Origin: Megalopta genalis
Taxonomy: Eukaryota > Arthropoda > Insecta > Hymenoptera > Halictidae
Reading direction: 5' to 3'
DNA length: 64,000 nucleotides
Assembly: GCF_051020955.1 (NCBI RefSeq)
Contig: NC_135030.1
Span: 236,001 to 300,000, forward strand
Both the position numbers and the translations under genes were made by a program. Under the pieces are notes generated by a model. That model saw nothing but the letters and a program-made list of their open reading frames with translations. It did no database searches and was not told where the DNA came from. Position 1 is the first letter of the stretch. Each line of letters starts with the position of its first letter. This document shows positions 33,011-45,632 of this stretch, one piece after another.

Positions 33011-34365
33011 TAGTTACGATGTCCATAAGATCGTTTCGAAAATTCGAAGAAACAGATAGAATAATTTATACACCGGAACGGCGAGCACATACCGATCACA
33101 TTTGCGTAGCAGAAGGGAGCTTCGTTCCGCAGCGGGCGAGATCAGGGTTACGGTAAAAAAATATCGCGAGACGTTTATCAACGCGCGGGCTTCGCGAGGA
33201 TTCGTTCGCGGTAATTGATTATAAAAAGAGCGGTGGCCGATGGCGGGAGAAGGAGAGGGAAGGGAGAGAGGGATGTGCGACGATAACCGTTTCCGGCCGC
33301 TCTTTAAATCGAGATTTTATGGCAGTTACACGCCTGATTTTGGGAGATAAAATTCCTGCGCACGTTTCGACGCTTGTCCGGCCGCCGGAATCGCAGTAAA
33401 TCGTGCCGGACATTTTTAAGCCCTTGACACGTCCATTACGCGATTATTCCTAGCGCTATCGCCGGCGGCGATATCCACCGTCGGATTTTATGAATGTAAC
33501 ACGGCCCGTGGCGTTCGCGGTAGAGTGGACGTGATAGTTCACCGAGGGGGAAAAAAAAACTATGGAAAATCTGCGATAATCTTCGACCAAGGCTAGCGGT
33601 GCCACCGGGTCCAATATTTGCTCATGAATCTCGCGCCTGCGGCCGGTTTCGTTACATTGATTTATGCTCATAAAAATTCAATGGTTTCTAACGATTGTTG
33701 TTCCTATACAACCGAAGCTTTTTCAGTTATGGGGGAAGCACCGATACGGAACGCGGATACCAGAGGATCGATGAAAGCTTATGATAGCAACACAGAGATG
33801 ATCGTAGCCGTACAAAACCCGCGCGGATTAAATCTTCGTGTTCGAGCAACTTAACTCAACGATCGTAATCGTTTCTCTTTTTTCCGTTACGAAGAATATT
33901 TTTATCAACCTTTTCGCATCCATCCGAAATTCGCGATCACCGTGTACACGCAACCGGCTGAATTTCGTTTTAAATTTCGTATGCGAAAGAATAAGTGAGT
34001 TAATTTAATTTTATTCTTCTGTATCAAAAAAGAAAAAAAATATGAATTTGCTTACATACAACGATTAAAGGGTAGTAGTGCAATCAGATTATAAAAATTG
34101 CGCTATGCAAGGACCAGAGAACATTTTTAAAGCCGGTTTGCATTCCAAACATGGTATCTTTGGTATAAAATGTAAATTTTATCTAGTAAAGCAAAAAATT
34201 TCGTAGATTTTGTTTATAATTCAGAGAATGATGAGCCTATAAAGTATTCGAAATTGCGTTATACATGTAAGTACCGTATTATACGAGGATTGCTATAATT
34301 TATGAACCACGTTATACGGAAACCGCATTGTATGGTACCACACACGTTATACGATTTTATATTCT
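33011..34365. other. Single-copy DNA, GC-rich then AT-rich, no gene seen
   Basis: GC-rich from 33030 to about 33850 and AT-rich after. Frames of 64-78 codons only. Purine-rich block at 33242-33272. Confidence 0.5.
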
Positions 34366-34530
34366 TTTATGCAATGAAACTCTTCAAATCTAAATATCTC
34401 GAAAAGAACACATTTTCGGGATAAATGTAAAATACAAAAAATACTCGATTTCAAGGGGGAAATGCAACTATTTTATTTATTCGTTTTTTGGTCACCACTT
34501 TGAGGGTTATTTGGAAGGTAACTTTGCTTC
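34366..34530. mobile_element. Diverged single arm of the hairpin element
   Basis: Shares TACTCGATTTCAAG, GCAACTATTTTATTTATTCG-type sequence and CACTTTGA..GTTAT with the left arm at 10116-10288. No inverse arm or TA loop is present, so it may be an older copy with one arm lost or an ancestral non-hairpin form. Confidence 0.6.
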
Positions 34531-34917
34531 TTTAAATAGAGACCTGTATGTTTGTTTATCGATTTTTATTAATACAAGAGAAGAATAAATTTTTGTACGA
34601 TACATTTTTAATCGGATATTGTCTTATAAAGATAATTAGACGATGATAATACGATTATAGTAAACGTTTTAGCTTCGTCGTATATGTTCTTAATTGAACC
34701 TTGCGCCTATAGAAAGTTGACAACGTTGCATTTTGCTCGCAAAGTGATTAGAACTGTTTAAATCGTTGTGCAGGCAACAAAATCTACGTACTCGTTTGTT
34801 AATGCATGTAAACAAATTTGTATAACTGGAATGCATTTCTGGCCCGTTTGCTCACTAATATCGATAGAGGAAATATTTATGAATATAAATAGAGAAGAAA
34901 TCGAATAAAAATGCATT
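34531..34917. other. AT-rich DNA, no gene seen
   Basis: The first ~100 bp resemble the sequence right of the hairpin element at 10580-10700. Otherwise nothing. Confidence 0.45.
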
Positions 34918-35395
34918 TCAATTTTACAAATTTCTTCAGATGCATTAACAAATTATATTTGCACGTGTCTTCTACATGACTGTCCATCCCTATAAAGTGG
35001 ATTCGGTCGTACAAGTTGCAACAACAAAAAGATACATACTGCAAACAAATCGTAAAATCGTGTAAAATAAATAAATAATAATTTTCTATTATCCGAACAC
35101 GGTTTACACTGAAATAACTCGACGCAAAGGCGATTCGTACGCAACACTGTTATGTCACGATCACCATAGCGTGATACTACAACTCTAGGTCGGTGGAAAT
35201 CTGCTAAAAAAATGGACCGCAAAATTGTCTTTTTTCTTCAATTTTACAAATTTCTTCAGATGCATTAACAAATTATATTTGCACGTGTCTTCTACATAAC
35301 TGCTCATCCCTATAAAGTGGATTCGGTCGTACAAGTTGCAACAACAAAAAATACATACTGCAAACAAATCGTAAAATCGTGTAAAATAAATAAAT
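34918..35395. repeat. Direct duplication split by a dispersed repeat
   Basis: A segment of about 160 bp (34918-35078, starting CAATTTTACAAATTTCTTCA) is repeated at 35234-35395 almost unchanged, including GTGGATTCGGTCGTACAAGT. Between them, 35082-35228 is a close copy of 30349-30503. This looks like insertion of the ~150-bp repeat with a very long duplication, or a tandem duplication of a larger unit followed by loss. Confidence 0.85.
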
Positions 35396-36865
35396 ATCAA
35401 TATTAAAAATGTCAAACTTAGAATCGCTGTCGGTAGCATCCCGCGTTCCATTAATCGATGGATCGAAACGAGCACGAACAAGTGCCGTAAACACGGAATA
35501 TGCTACGTCGCGGTACGTCCAACATTGTTCAAAGCTGCGAAACGCGTGAAAGAGGGTGTAATAAAATAGAAGAGATAAAGTTTTACGAACCGACAAATCT
35601 AAACGATCAATGCGCGACCAACGGAAGCATCAAAGGTGTGTTCCCTTTATGGGGTTTCTTGAAGCAACAACATTTTGTAAAGTTTACGAGAACCGTGGAA
35701 AGTTGGCCGTCGAAGATATCGGAGATAAAATGTTTGAAAAAGAAACGGAGAAAGCGCAAGAAAGTAGGATGGCAGACGAGAAGACATTAGTAACATCGGT
35801 AAGCAAAGATTGGACCGGAAGGTTGAGAGTCGAGCGAGCCACGACCAAGTAATTCACCGTAAACTTCTCTCCCGCGGATATTATCGGCGAGAAGCTTTTA
35901 CAATTAACTCGGCTTCTGCCGAAGCACGCTGTAAAAATAAAACACGGGGCTAAAGATGTAACAGGGTGAAACGTAATCGACGAGTGGCTGGTAAACCCCT
36001 TCCACACGGCCACTGTTTGACCGTTTCTCTCGCGCTGATGGATTAAAAGCGAAAAATCATTTCGCCGTGCCCGACAACTTTCTGAAAGTTTCGCATTAAT
36101 ATTTCATTCGTTTCGATGCAGCAATATCGCGTGATTCCGCGAGCGAAAGCATTGTGCAGTTTCGAGGAAAAACAGCCGCTTCGATGCATCTTTTGCTATA
36201 ATAGCAGTGTGATACGTGTGAAACGTACTTTGATACCTTTAATCGAGACGCCTTTGAGAAACTGCCGCGAAAATTAATCTTTAACGACGTTGTTGGTCGA
36301 AAGATTATTAGTTTATCGCACGCTTGACGTTGTAAAATCTGTTTTCTGGAAAATTGCGACGAGCCAAAGTTACATACACACACACACATATAATGATATC
36401 GGACAATAGAATTATGCTTAGGGAAGCGTGTAGAACAATTTCAATTAGCGAACAAATGCGAATAACTATTGACTCGCAGTAGCTTTTACATTTTTTTTTT
36501 GTTAATGATATTTAAGCAAAAGCATCATAAAACACCATATTTGTATATATCTACATTGAAAATAATAGAAAATGAAAATATACAAATATAGCTCTTTTGA
36601 TTTTTCTTTAATAAATAAATAATTAAATATAATTATAATATAATAATTATAAATATTACAATTATAATAATTAAATATAATAATTAAATACCAGTAATAA
36701 TGTAAATACCACTAATATTTAAGTCTATGATTATCCACTGTACATACTTCTTATTCCTTCTAAGTCTTCTAATAACATCTAGCTGTATTTAAAAAGAAAA
36801 TAAATTTCATTTGCAAACACGATTTCTTACGTTATCTCCTTTCACGTTCGTTAATTTGTAAAAAT
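35396..36865. other. Single-copy DNA, no gene seen
   Basis: Overlapping frames of 80-109 codons at 35500-36013 lie on both strands and are not recognised. A short CA repeat is at 36372-36389. The right third is AT-rich. Confidence 0.5.
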
Positions 36866-36869
36866 GATT

Positions 36870-37080
36870 AACGAACGTATTAGTATATATATATATATAT
36901 ATTACTTATTAGTAATTATTAGTATATATATTAATTTAAGTAAATATTAATATATAAGTATATTAAGTAATAATTATTAGTAATTATTATATATATATAT
37001 AATATATAATAATAATATATAATATTATATATATAATAATTACTAATAATTATTACTATATATATACGATACTAATAATT
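36870..37080. repeat. AT-rich palindromic tract
   Basis: TATATA, TAATTATTAG and its inverse CTAATAATTA repeat through the tract. Confidence 0.85.
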
Positions 37081-38228
37081 AAGTAATAGCGCGGACGCGT
37101 CGTCTCGTGTCCGGAAGGGTGCAATCAGGGTGCAAACAGAAATAAGATGATCGCGCGAATGAGTTAGCTAAATCCAGGAAATCGCTGAGATATACAATTA
37201 CAGACGAAACGGTTCGTGCTGTTATTCGCGTATTGCGAGAGTGCTGCAGGAGGCTCGTGGCAATCGATCTGGCAAAGTAGGAAACCACAGGGGCATGATA
37301 GGAATATTATGCCATTTAGCGTCACCTTTCGTTCGACTTTGACACGCGATCACGATCATGCTGCGTGACGCGCGTCAATTTTCAACGACGAGAGACGCCG
37401 ACGCCGACGCCGACGCCTGACCTGGCCGTCCCGTATGCTCACGGCACCGCTTCACGAACACTTCGAACTCGCGAACAACTTAATTCGCGAACGCCGCACG
37501 GATACGCATTCCATTCCCGTTGCGAAACTTTGTTTTCGGGGTAATTGAAGTGTGCCAGTTGCGAAACCTCGCTCTGCTTCGATCTAATTTACTTTCACGG
37601 TAATTCCTCGCAAATGTTGGGACAGCCGAGATTATACGATACGAAAGGCGGGCTCGACGTTTCATAACGTCGCGCATTTTTCCTATCTCGGGTTGCTTTG
37701 AGAATAATTTGACACTGTTGCGCAACGTCTATCCGCTATCCGTTGAACTGCTTAATTCGATCAGCTTAGCCACCCTCGCAACCCAATTTCCTTCTCCGAT
37801 CTAGATAAAAGTCGCGGTACGCGAAAATAGCGAACAACTATCGCGTCGAACGTCGCGTGAGTTATATTTAACTCGCGCTGCGTTTGTGCGAGAGATTAGG
37901 TGAATTAGATGTAACTTTAATTATGGATTGGACTCCACAGTTTCTGAATCGGACATGCTTTCGGTCGCTGTGTAACGCGCGTTTATGTGTTGTAAATTCG
38001 AAATCTCTTCTTCTAATGTCAACTAATTGTTGAAATAGAAGTTCTAGATGTTTCATTGTATGGACGATAGTGTACAGTTTTGCAGATACGATGGGATGAA
38101 ATATTTACTCATGTAATAGATTATATATGAGTATTTGTAAACAATTCAGATTCGATGTTAAACAGAAACGATTGCAGTAGAATGGATTCGACGCGTAGCT
38201 AAACGATTTGCCGATTAATCCGACTTAT
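37081..38228. other. Single-copy DNA with a GCCGAC hexamer run
   Basis: GCCGAC repeats about four times at 37388-37411. No gene supported. Confidence 0.5.
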
Positions 38229-38436
38229 ATGCAAGGTGTCCCAAAAATGTCTCGCAATCCACGTCACAATTCCCGCGAATCTAACAAAGACATCGGACGA
38301 GATTTAACCTTTTAGGCACGATGCGACACTATAGTGGCTTTCGCGGATGTCATCTCTCATCGTTTGAACCAAATAATGGTCTTCATATGCATTGCTTCAC
38401 ACTTCTTTTGTCTTCGCATCGATTTACAACAGTCTA
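38229..38436. mobile_element. Composite: Family P scar plus piggyBac-like left end
   Basis: About 25 bp of Family P terminus (GTGTCCCAAAAATGTCTCGC, from 38236) joins directly to ACGTCACAATTCCCGCGAAT. From there to the next Family P element the sequence is almost the same as 53104-53289, including TTAACCTTTTAGGCACGATG (TTAA at 38314). The 53-kb copy has 8 extra bases before the TTAA site. Confidence 0.75.
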
Positions 38437-38801
38437 CAGGGTGTCTCAAAAATGTCTCGCAATCCGGAAATGGCGGGTTCCTCGAATCATTTGAAGCAAC
38501 TTCTTCCTTTACAAAAATGTTCTTCGAGGCACCGTTGACGAGTTATTAACGAAAAACCGTGACCAATAAGAATCGAGTACGGCTGACGCGAGGCGGCCCA
38601 GCCAAGCAGCGCGCGAAGCCCAGTTCCGCTCATTGGCTCGATCGCCTCGCGCCAACCGAGCTCGCCTCTCATTGGTCTCTGTTTTTCGTTGATAACTCGT
38701 TAACGGTGCCTCGGAGAACATTTTTGTAAAGGAAAAAGATGCTTCAAATGACCTGAGGAATCCGCAACTTTCGGATTGCGAGACATTTTTGGGACGCTCT
38801 G
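38437..38801. mobile_element. Family P palindromic element, copy 5
   Basis: About 365 bp, from TA then CAGGGTGTCTCAAAAATG to GGGACGCTCTG. The central GC-rich part has ACCAATAAGAATCGAGTACG, CATTGGCTCG and CATTGGTCTCTG. The right flanking TA has become TG. Confidence 0.85.
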
Positions 38802-39101
38802 TGTAGTCCTCATGCGCAAGATGGCAGCTTTGTGTTTACATTACCGCTCTTACTAGCTGCCCCTATGCCGCAACTATCGGTTATTGGCCGAAAACGGTGA
38901 CGAACATTGACAGCCGACTTGAACGGACAGCGAAACACTTGGATAAACTAGTGTCAGTAGTAATTGCGTGAATGGAAGTAGGCAGATTTTCTTCTGCATG
39001 TGCTAAACCAGTAACAGAATTGTCTTCTGTTTAAAACATTTTTTTGTTAGAGTGTTGCAAGTACTTGAAAAAAAAAATATATGTCCATCTAACATTTTCC
39101 A

Positions 39102-39105
<4 letters not shown>
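38802..39105. other. Spacer, no gene seen
   Basis: Moderate-GC single-copy DNA. The expected right end of the piggyBac-like element is absent here. Confidence 0.5.
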
Positions 39106-39163
<58 letters not shown>

Positions 39164-39195
39164 TATATATATATAATAATAATAATAATAATTTA
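39106..39195. repeat. Compound TA, GA and AAT microsatellite
   Basis: TA run, then GA about ten times at 39147-39164, then TA and AAT repeats. Confidence 0.95.
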
Positions 39196-40590
39196 AAACA
39201 AAACAAAGTAGTAAAAGGATTAATTTAATCTGCACAAGAATGAACTTGGTTTGCAAAAGGGCAAATATAAATTGCGAATGAAAACTATACTAGAAAGCTT
39301 AGCGTTCCGGCTACAGAAATTCCAAACGAACTTAAGAACATGGATGTATTCCACCAAAATGTCGCGTACGTATGGGAACCGACTCTAATTCAATGACAAA
39401 GCGATACTAACGCGTTCCTGTTAAAACGTATAGTAGCAACGTTATTGTTATAGAAGATGGAACCGAGCAATTTCTCGCAAGTGCCTCCGTTCATCAACTC
39501 CGTTAACACTCGTTCCGTCGAGAGTCAGTCGGACAACAATTTTCTTCGGGGTGATACGGGATTTAATGTAGTGGGATTCGTGATGGGGTCCTCGAAGGTC
39601 GAAGCCTCATCTAGGTTACTGCTTTCCTCAACCCAGATTTATGACGTGTCCTGGTTATTATGGTTGCCACGTGCTAGAAAGATTGCGGTGTGTCTTCGTT
39701 ATTGTACCGTAAATCCTGATCGTTTGGCGAAGTACCAACACATCCATCAATCGTGACTTTCTAACATTCGATCATCTCGTAAAATCGCAATCATTTGTAA
39801 CCAGACATTTTGATTCGTGTCCAATAAATATCTGGATCAACATCAAATAATCGTATAAAATTCGTATATTCTTGTAATATATCACTCTTTTCAATTCTTC
39901 GAAACGCGAATTTGGTTTATTGAAACCGGAAAGAACATTGTTGTTTCCTTTCTTCGGAACTTCGTAATAATTTAAATAAATTTCCCTTCACTTGTATAAA
40001 CCTTTCTGCTACGAAGCGAAAACTTTATTATATTATTATTATTATAATTATTATATTATAATTATAAAACGAACTGTATTTGTAAGACACGTGTACACCG
40101 AGTAAGTTTATTTCACTAATTCATTCAGAAATTAGTAATCGTGGTATAATAACTAATGACTATATCATTACGTATAATAAATTACTGTAGAATCGAATAA
40201 TATTGGCATTGCTGAGACATTTAGTTATACAGAAAGTGACTAATAAATTTTCCTAAAATTTATTTATATATCTGCTCAGTTACCAAATTAAGTTGTAAAA
40301 TGAAGTTACCATTCAAGAAATTATTTATTTGTAGAAATAAAAGTGTCTTGAACGTCGCGAACGATTACAATGATTTCCTTCGTTCCACGGCGCATTGAAA
40401 ATAAGAATCTCTAATTTCCCAGTAAACCGCTCACCATTCGGTCCTTCCAGAATACATCGGATTTTATTTACCATCGGAATTCCTTCCACCCGTGGCTCTT
40501 CATTAGTTTCCCCACAGGTGCACAGATAAAATTCAAAAACGTTCTACATCCATTATTCAGAAACCGAAGAGGGCGATGGGCAGAGCCGGA
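39196..40590. other. DNA without a gene
   Basis: An open frame of 99 codons at 39457-39756 is unrecognised. AT-rich from 39780 on. Confidence 0.5.
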
Positions 40591-40594
40591 GCTT

Positions 40595-40660
40595 CCACTC
40601 TGTTTCTCTTTTTCCACTTTCTTTTCTCCTTTCTTTTTTTCTTTTCTTTTTTTTTTTAAA
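40595..40660 (+). repeat. Polypyrimidine tract
   Basis: About 65 bases of almost only C and T, ending in a T run followed by AAATAAAG. It could be a splice-type pyrimidine tract or simple low-complexity DNA; no adjoining exon is visible. Confidence 0.7.
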
Positions 40661-40909
40661 TAAAGTTATCGGCTTCGAACGCGACGAATCGCATAACGTC
40701 GAGTGAATTATGGACTCCGCGAGGGTCGCGTGGAAGAGGGTGCGTTGACAAAGCGATTTGCCTCTTGTTACCTTCGTCACGTAGAGAAGCAAGGCGCTCG
40801 CTAAATTGTCGAAAGGTTGAGGAAAAGACGAAAGATAAAAGCGTTCGTGTTCGCGCGCGCGCCATCGTGCGGCCGCGAGGGTGGCGCGACCCTCGATTTT
40901 ACAGTTTGT
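40661..40909. other. GC-moderate spacer, no gene seen
   Basis: Overlapping short frames on both strands only. Confidence 0.5.
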
Positions 40910-40910
40910 A

Positions 40911-41190
40911 CAGGGTGACCAAGAAACGTTCGAACCAAATGAAACGGGTAATTTCTGATGCGATTTCACGATACCTTTTTCCTTGGCGAAAATGACCTTC
41001 GCGGCTTCGTCGACGAGGTATTAAGGGAAAGCATTGACCAATAAGAGGGCGAGTACAACGGACGCGTTCCCGGAATTCATCCACTATACTGATTGGTCTG
41101 CGTTTTTCATTAATAATTCGTTATCAAAGCCTCGTGGAAAATTTTCGCTAAGGAAAGAGTTGCTTCAAATGCCTCAAGAATTACCTAGTT
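40911..41190. mobile_element. Family P element, strongly diverged copy
   Basis: Starts TA then CAGGGTGACCAAGAAACG. It keeps the layout: CCTTGGCGAAAATGACCTTC, then TTGACCAATAAGAGGGCGAG, then the inverse GATTGGTCTGCG and TTGCTTCAAATG. The GC-rich centre is shortened and the right terminus is lost. It probably represents an older subfamily. Confidence 0.65.
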
Positions 41191-41387
41191 CATTTACCTA
41201 ACCTTTTACAATATTTTTTTCTTGTCTTCGATTTGAGAAATAGTCCAATTATGAAATATTCCATGATTGAAATAAATATACTCTTTTTTATAGCTTATTT
41301 ACTATTATTATTATATCCTTTCCCATATTTGGCGACTGTTATCATCATTTCTAAAATCTACCAAATACATATAAATAAATATACCAT

Positions 41388-41440
<53 letters not shown>

Positions 41441-43364
41441 TCCTTCCTGATCATACTGGTGTTTGGTATTGATAAATAAAAGTCTTGAATTATGTCGTGT
41501 AAATATAAAATTTGCTACAGTCAAACTGCGGATTTTAGGCATATGCATATCAAGATTAAACAGAGAGATATCATTATATTACTTTCGTCTAGCTATATAA
41601 AATAATGAAAGAAACAAATGTCAAAGTAATTTTTCTGAAACTTGAAACAGCCTAAACAATTACCTCCGCGAGTCTCTAGAATCTTATAGAGAACTTCAAA
41701 TCGATTCTTAAATCAATCGTTAATCTTTAATGCACAGCTTAATTCACATTTATTACTATACAATTCGAAAATACAATTTGTATATTTGTACACGCTAGCC
41801 GTTATTTCTGATAAAATCAAATTCAACAATTTATTTTATATATTAGAATAAGTTATTGCATTCAACTGATACGCATACCAATTTCATAGATTGGTGTTCC
41901 CTGAAATATCATTAGTATGAATTTTTAGTTTATAATATAATATTTTGTCCAGTTTCTAAAACACGCAACATACTCGCGAAAATTGTACAAAATTACACTG
42001 TTGAATATTGTTATCATTGGAATTTTACTGAAATTCGATTAAGTGAAAAAAAAATTGACGAAAAGAAGAAATTGAAGAAAAATTGTTAAAGTCGTGTTAG
42101 AAATAGGATAACTTGATCAAAAGTTAGTCGTTTGCTTCGAAAAACTAAACGCAAGTAAAAGTCGTGAAAGCTTGTCTACATATATATACACAAGCACAAA
42201 TACCACTTTGATATGAAAAGAATGTAACGCACAAATAATGTAATAAAAACTTTAATATACCGAAAATTTCCAATAATTGTTTGACACTCTATGCGCATGG
42301 AAATATACAAATTTTAACGGTGTTACTAAAAGAACACGACTTTTGCCAATTAAAGTTTATTAATCAACGTAAGCGTCGTTGCAATCAACGCGTTTTGCGA
42401 ACGAATTACACGTTTATTAATTCTATTATGGTAGAAATGAAATTTTCATGCCCGCTTTCGTCCATATATTTTATTTACAGGATTGTTATCTCCATTTTCG
42501 AAATTTTCGTGCCAGCACAGCGTACCATACACAGAGCACGTGTTCACTCAACGTACTTTAATTGCGCACTGTGTTTATATTACGTTCGGCTTTCACCGTG
42601 TTTATGGTTGCCCTCGTCCAAAAGTAGTACAATACGTAAAGATCGTACGGACTACGACCGATATAAATTATGTCAAAATATACACACAGCGATGAGATTG
42701 AAGCTCAAATCCTAAATTGTTCTTTAAAAAGCTTAGATTCTACATAAAAAATAAATCGCAAATAGCGAATTTTTTCAATCGAGGCGTCGTTGTCACGAAA
42801 ATGGGTGTTAAATATTCAACGAGTACGCGTACAAGTAACTATGATTTAAAGTTTAGATGGATGGATCTCGATAGAAGTCATGCATCACTTATGAATAGTA
42901 CAAATATTATTAGCATCAACATGATGAACTGTATTACTTATTTCTATCTATCGATTTAGAGTGGATTTAAATGAAAATGAGACATGTAATATAGTTACGA
43001 ACTTATTTTGTTAATGCCAAAATTTTGCTGGAAATACCGAACATTCAAAGGAGATTTTTTTATTTTCGATGCGATTATTTATTTATATAGAACTACCCCC
43101 CCCCCCCTCCTCGGTTGTACAATCGATACTGATATACTGTGTAAATATCAAACAATTTAACAACCCATGAACGAAAATTAGCAACTAATGCACAATAAAT
43201 TATTGTTGGAAAGTTATTTACAGCACTTCTTGACAATTTCGAACGACGCTCCTGCATCGCAACAGGGTCGTCAATAATTACAACAATCATTCTTAACTAT
43301 GCCAACAACAGCTAATTTCTTTGCATATTAAATTTAAGATTAATGTACTAAATTCCAATGAATT
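41191..43364. other. AT-rich DNA, no gene supported; TA run at 41396-41437
   Basis: An open frame of 144 codons at 42281-42715 is long for this base composition but shows no recognisable domain and has a second frame inside it. A C-run of about 11 is at 43086-43098. Confidence 0.45.
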
Positions 43365-43734
43365 TATATTAAAAATTATAATTATAGTTATATTATAATT
43401 ATATTAAAAATCTTAATTATTAAATGTATGAAATTGTGTTATATGATATATAATATATGAATTATGAATATATAATATGTATATTCATAATATATATAAT
43501 GAATATAATGAATATATGAATTATGATAATGAATATATGAATATAATAATGAATATATGAATTATATAATAATTATTAAATGTATGAAAATTGTGTTATA
43601 TTTCAATTTCAACGAAATTATTTATACTGAGAAAAATATCAGTATCCTGAGATAACAAATACAAGTAAATCTTCTCGAAAGTTAGCATTCATATTTTTAG
43701 ACGTGTTAAAACGCAAACCCCTATATATATCGAC
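43365..43734. repeat. AT-rich tandem and palindromic sequence
   Basis: GAATATATGAATTATGA-type repeats at 43450-43570, with TTAAATGTATGAAA repeated at about 43420 and 43570. Confidence 0.75.
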
Positions 43735-43780
43735 TAAAAACAAAGTGACTTATGCCACTTTCAAAATAAACGGCTCATAT
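43735..43780. mobile_element. Family S end fragment
   Basis: AAAGTGACTTATGCCACTTT followed by AAAATAAACGGCTCATAT matches the right arm of 12469-12607. The left arm is missing. Confidence 0.8.
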
Positions 43781-43990
43781 ATTGATAAATTGTTTATATA
43801 TATATTGACAAACAATATTATATTATATTATATTATATTATATATTATGTATATAATAATATATAATATTATAATATAATAATAATATAATAATATAAAA
43901 TATAATAATACAAAAAATATATATAATAATATATATATTATATATATATTATATATTATATTATATATTGACAAACAACAAATATTATTA
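43781..43990. repeat. AT-rich microsatellite tract
   Basis: TATTA and ATAAT pentamer-like repeats and TA runs. Confidence 0.85.
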
Positions 43991-45025
43991 CTCTATATTG
44001 CTAACGATTATGACCAGGGCGTCGAAACGAGTCGCGGCAATGGGTCGCGCGAGGCCAAACGAAACTCACCGACCGCGCTCTATAATCGTTCGAAACAGGG
44101 GAAACAAAAGTTGAGCGCTGGGCTATAGTTCTTTTCCGCGGCAATAACAGCGGAACGTCCGAAGTCGGGGCCGCGCCGCCTATATGTATCGGAAAACGCT
44201 AAATATCCAAGCGTTCTCGTAGCTTCGTTTCGCGTCATTCATTTCACTTCATAGTGCATCAGCCGTGCGCGTCATGACGGCCCGTTCGCTGTGCAACGAA
44301 CGAGCGAGCGTACACGCGGATTACGCGCGCTCGTAAGTATCCGGCCGAGCTGATCATCGTGCTGTGAAATCGTATCAAGAGTGATTCTACTCGATAAATC
44401 GGCGCGCGCTTTAATCCCAGCCGGTAAATAGAAAACTGAGTTCATAAGGATGCTCGGCTCGTTCCTACGCGTCGCGCTGGCTCCGGTTCCGCGGCCGCGA
44501 TCCCGCGTAAACGCTCGAAAAAAATGCGGGCGAGGGGAAATGAATTTTTCCGATCTCGCCGACCAAATTTGAATATCCGGCAAACGCTGGCGGCGCGGCA
44601 CGGAATTTATACGTTGAACAAATTCGCAATGGTTGCCGCGGGTAGATGTATATGTATATATATAAATATGTAAACGAACGCGGGCGCCGACACGCGCACG
44701 TGTTTATAGCGTCTGAAATCGAAATTCGCTGGCAACGTTTCCGCTCGGAAGCAAAAGCACGCGAAGATTGATAAATAAATGCTGTCCCTGTTGTTATCGG
44801 GGATTATTCCTTGGCCGGTCAGTTTACGGAGCTTCGTGTCTGCAATTGTCGCCGAAAGCGTCTCGACAGCTTTTCAAACGGAATGACTTTTTAAAATTTA
44901 AGCCCATCTTGATAGTTTTTAATGTAATAAATTATTAAATTTATATTTTCGGGATTTCCCCTGTCAAAAATCGATTTTGTTAAACTCGCGTAGATAGAAA
45001 TTAACTGTTACATGGAAAAGACAAG
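43991..45025. other. GC-rich single-copy island, no gene seen
   Basis: High GC to about 44600. Frame of 109 codons at 44272-44601 on the minus strand is unrecognised. It could be regulatory DNA, but nothing here proves that. Confidence 0.5.
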
Positions 45026-45027
45026 TA

Positions 45028-45268
45028 GGGTGGTGGATCCGGTTACTGTAGGGTAACCAATTGCTGTGTCTTTGGTTTGTTTTCGGGAATAATTAACTGT
45101 ATATTTATGGAATAAACTATGTTACATTTTTAAAAATTAAGAACTGAACAAAATAAAAGAATGAAAAAATTTAATATATCTTGGTCTATAAATATAAAGT
45201 TAATTATACTCGAAAACAAACCAAAGGCACAGTAATTGGTCACCCCACAGTAACCGACTCCGCTACCC
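45028..45268. mobile_element. Family G long-TIR miniature element, 241 bp
   Basis: Terminal inverse repeats of about 80 bp make up two thirds of the element. They begin GGGTGGTGGATCCGGTTACT on the left and GGGTAGCGGAGTCGGTTACT on the right (inverse) and share TTTGGTTTGTTTTCG. TA is on both sides (45026-45027, 45269-45270). No coding sequence. A degraded copy is at 15370-15537 and one arm at 51277-51346. Confidence 0.85.
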
Positions 45269-45632
45269 TAGTTGCGAGACAATAAACCGCAAATTTTTTT
45301 TCCATTTTTCCCTTCCATGCAAAGAGACCCAACATGTTGATCTTTGTAGCCAATCGAAGATGAGGATCACATATTATAGTACCGCCCACTGTATAAAAAT
45401 GGCAGAGATGAAATTACTATTAAATTTAAAAAATCTAATTTCAGTCCTTCCTACTATATTAATAATATTATAAGTGGTCTAAAACATTGAGTTACTCGGA
45501 ATAATGAATTCCTTCTATAAATGTAACGTTATTAGGCGATAATTTGTTAATAAAAACATGTAATTATATGATAGCATTGTATCTATCAGATAAGATGAAT
45601 GTGCACCCAATATTATGATATTCTTTACGTAC
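45269..45632. other. AT-rich spacer, no gene seen
   Basis: Nothing recognisable. Confidence 0.5.

Noticed and set aside
42281..42715. 144-codon frame in AT-rich DNA
   Set aside because: Unusual length for the composition, but the residue pattern resembles no family and there is no paralogous copy or gene context.
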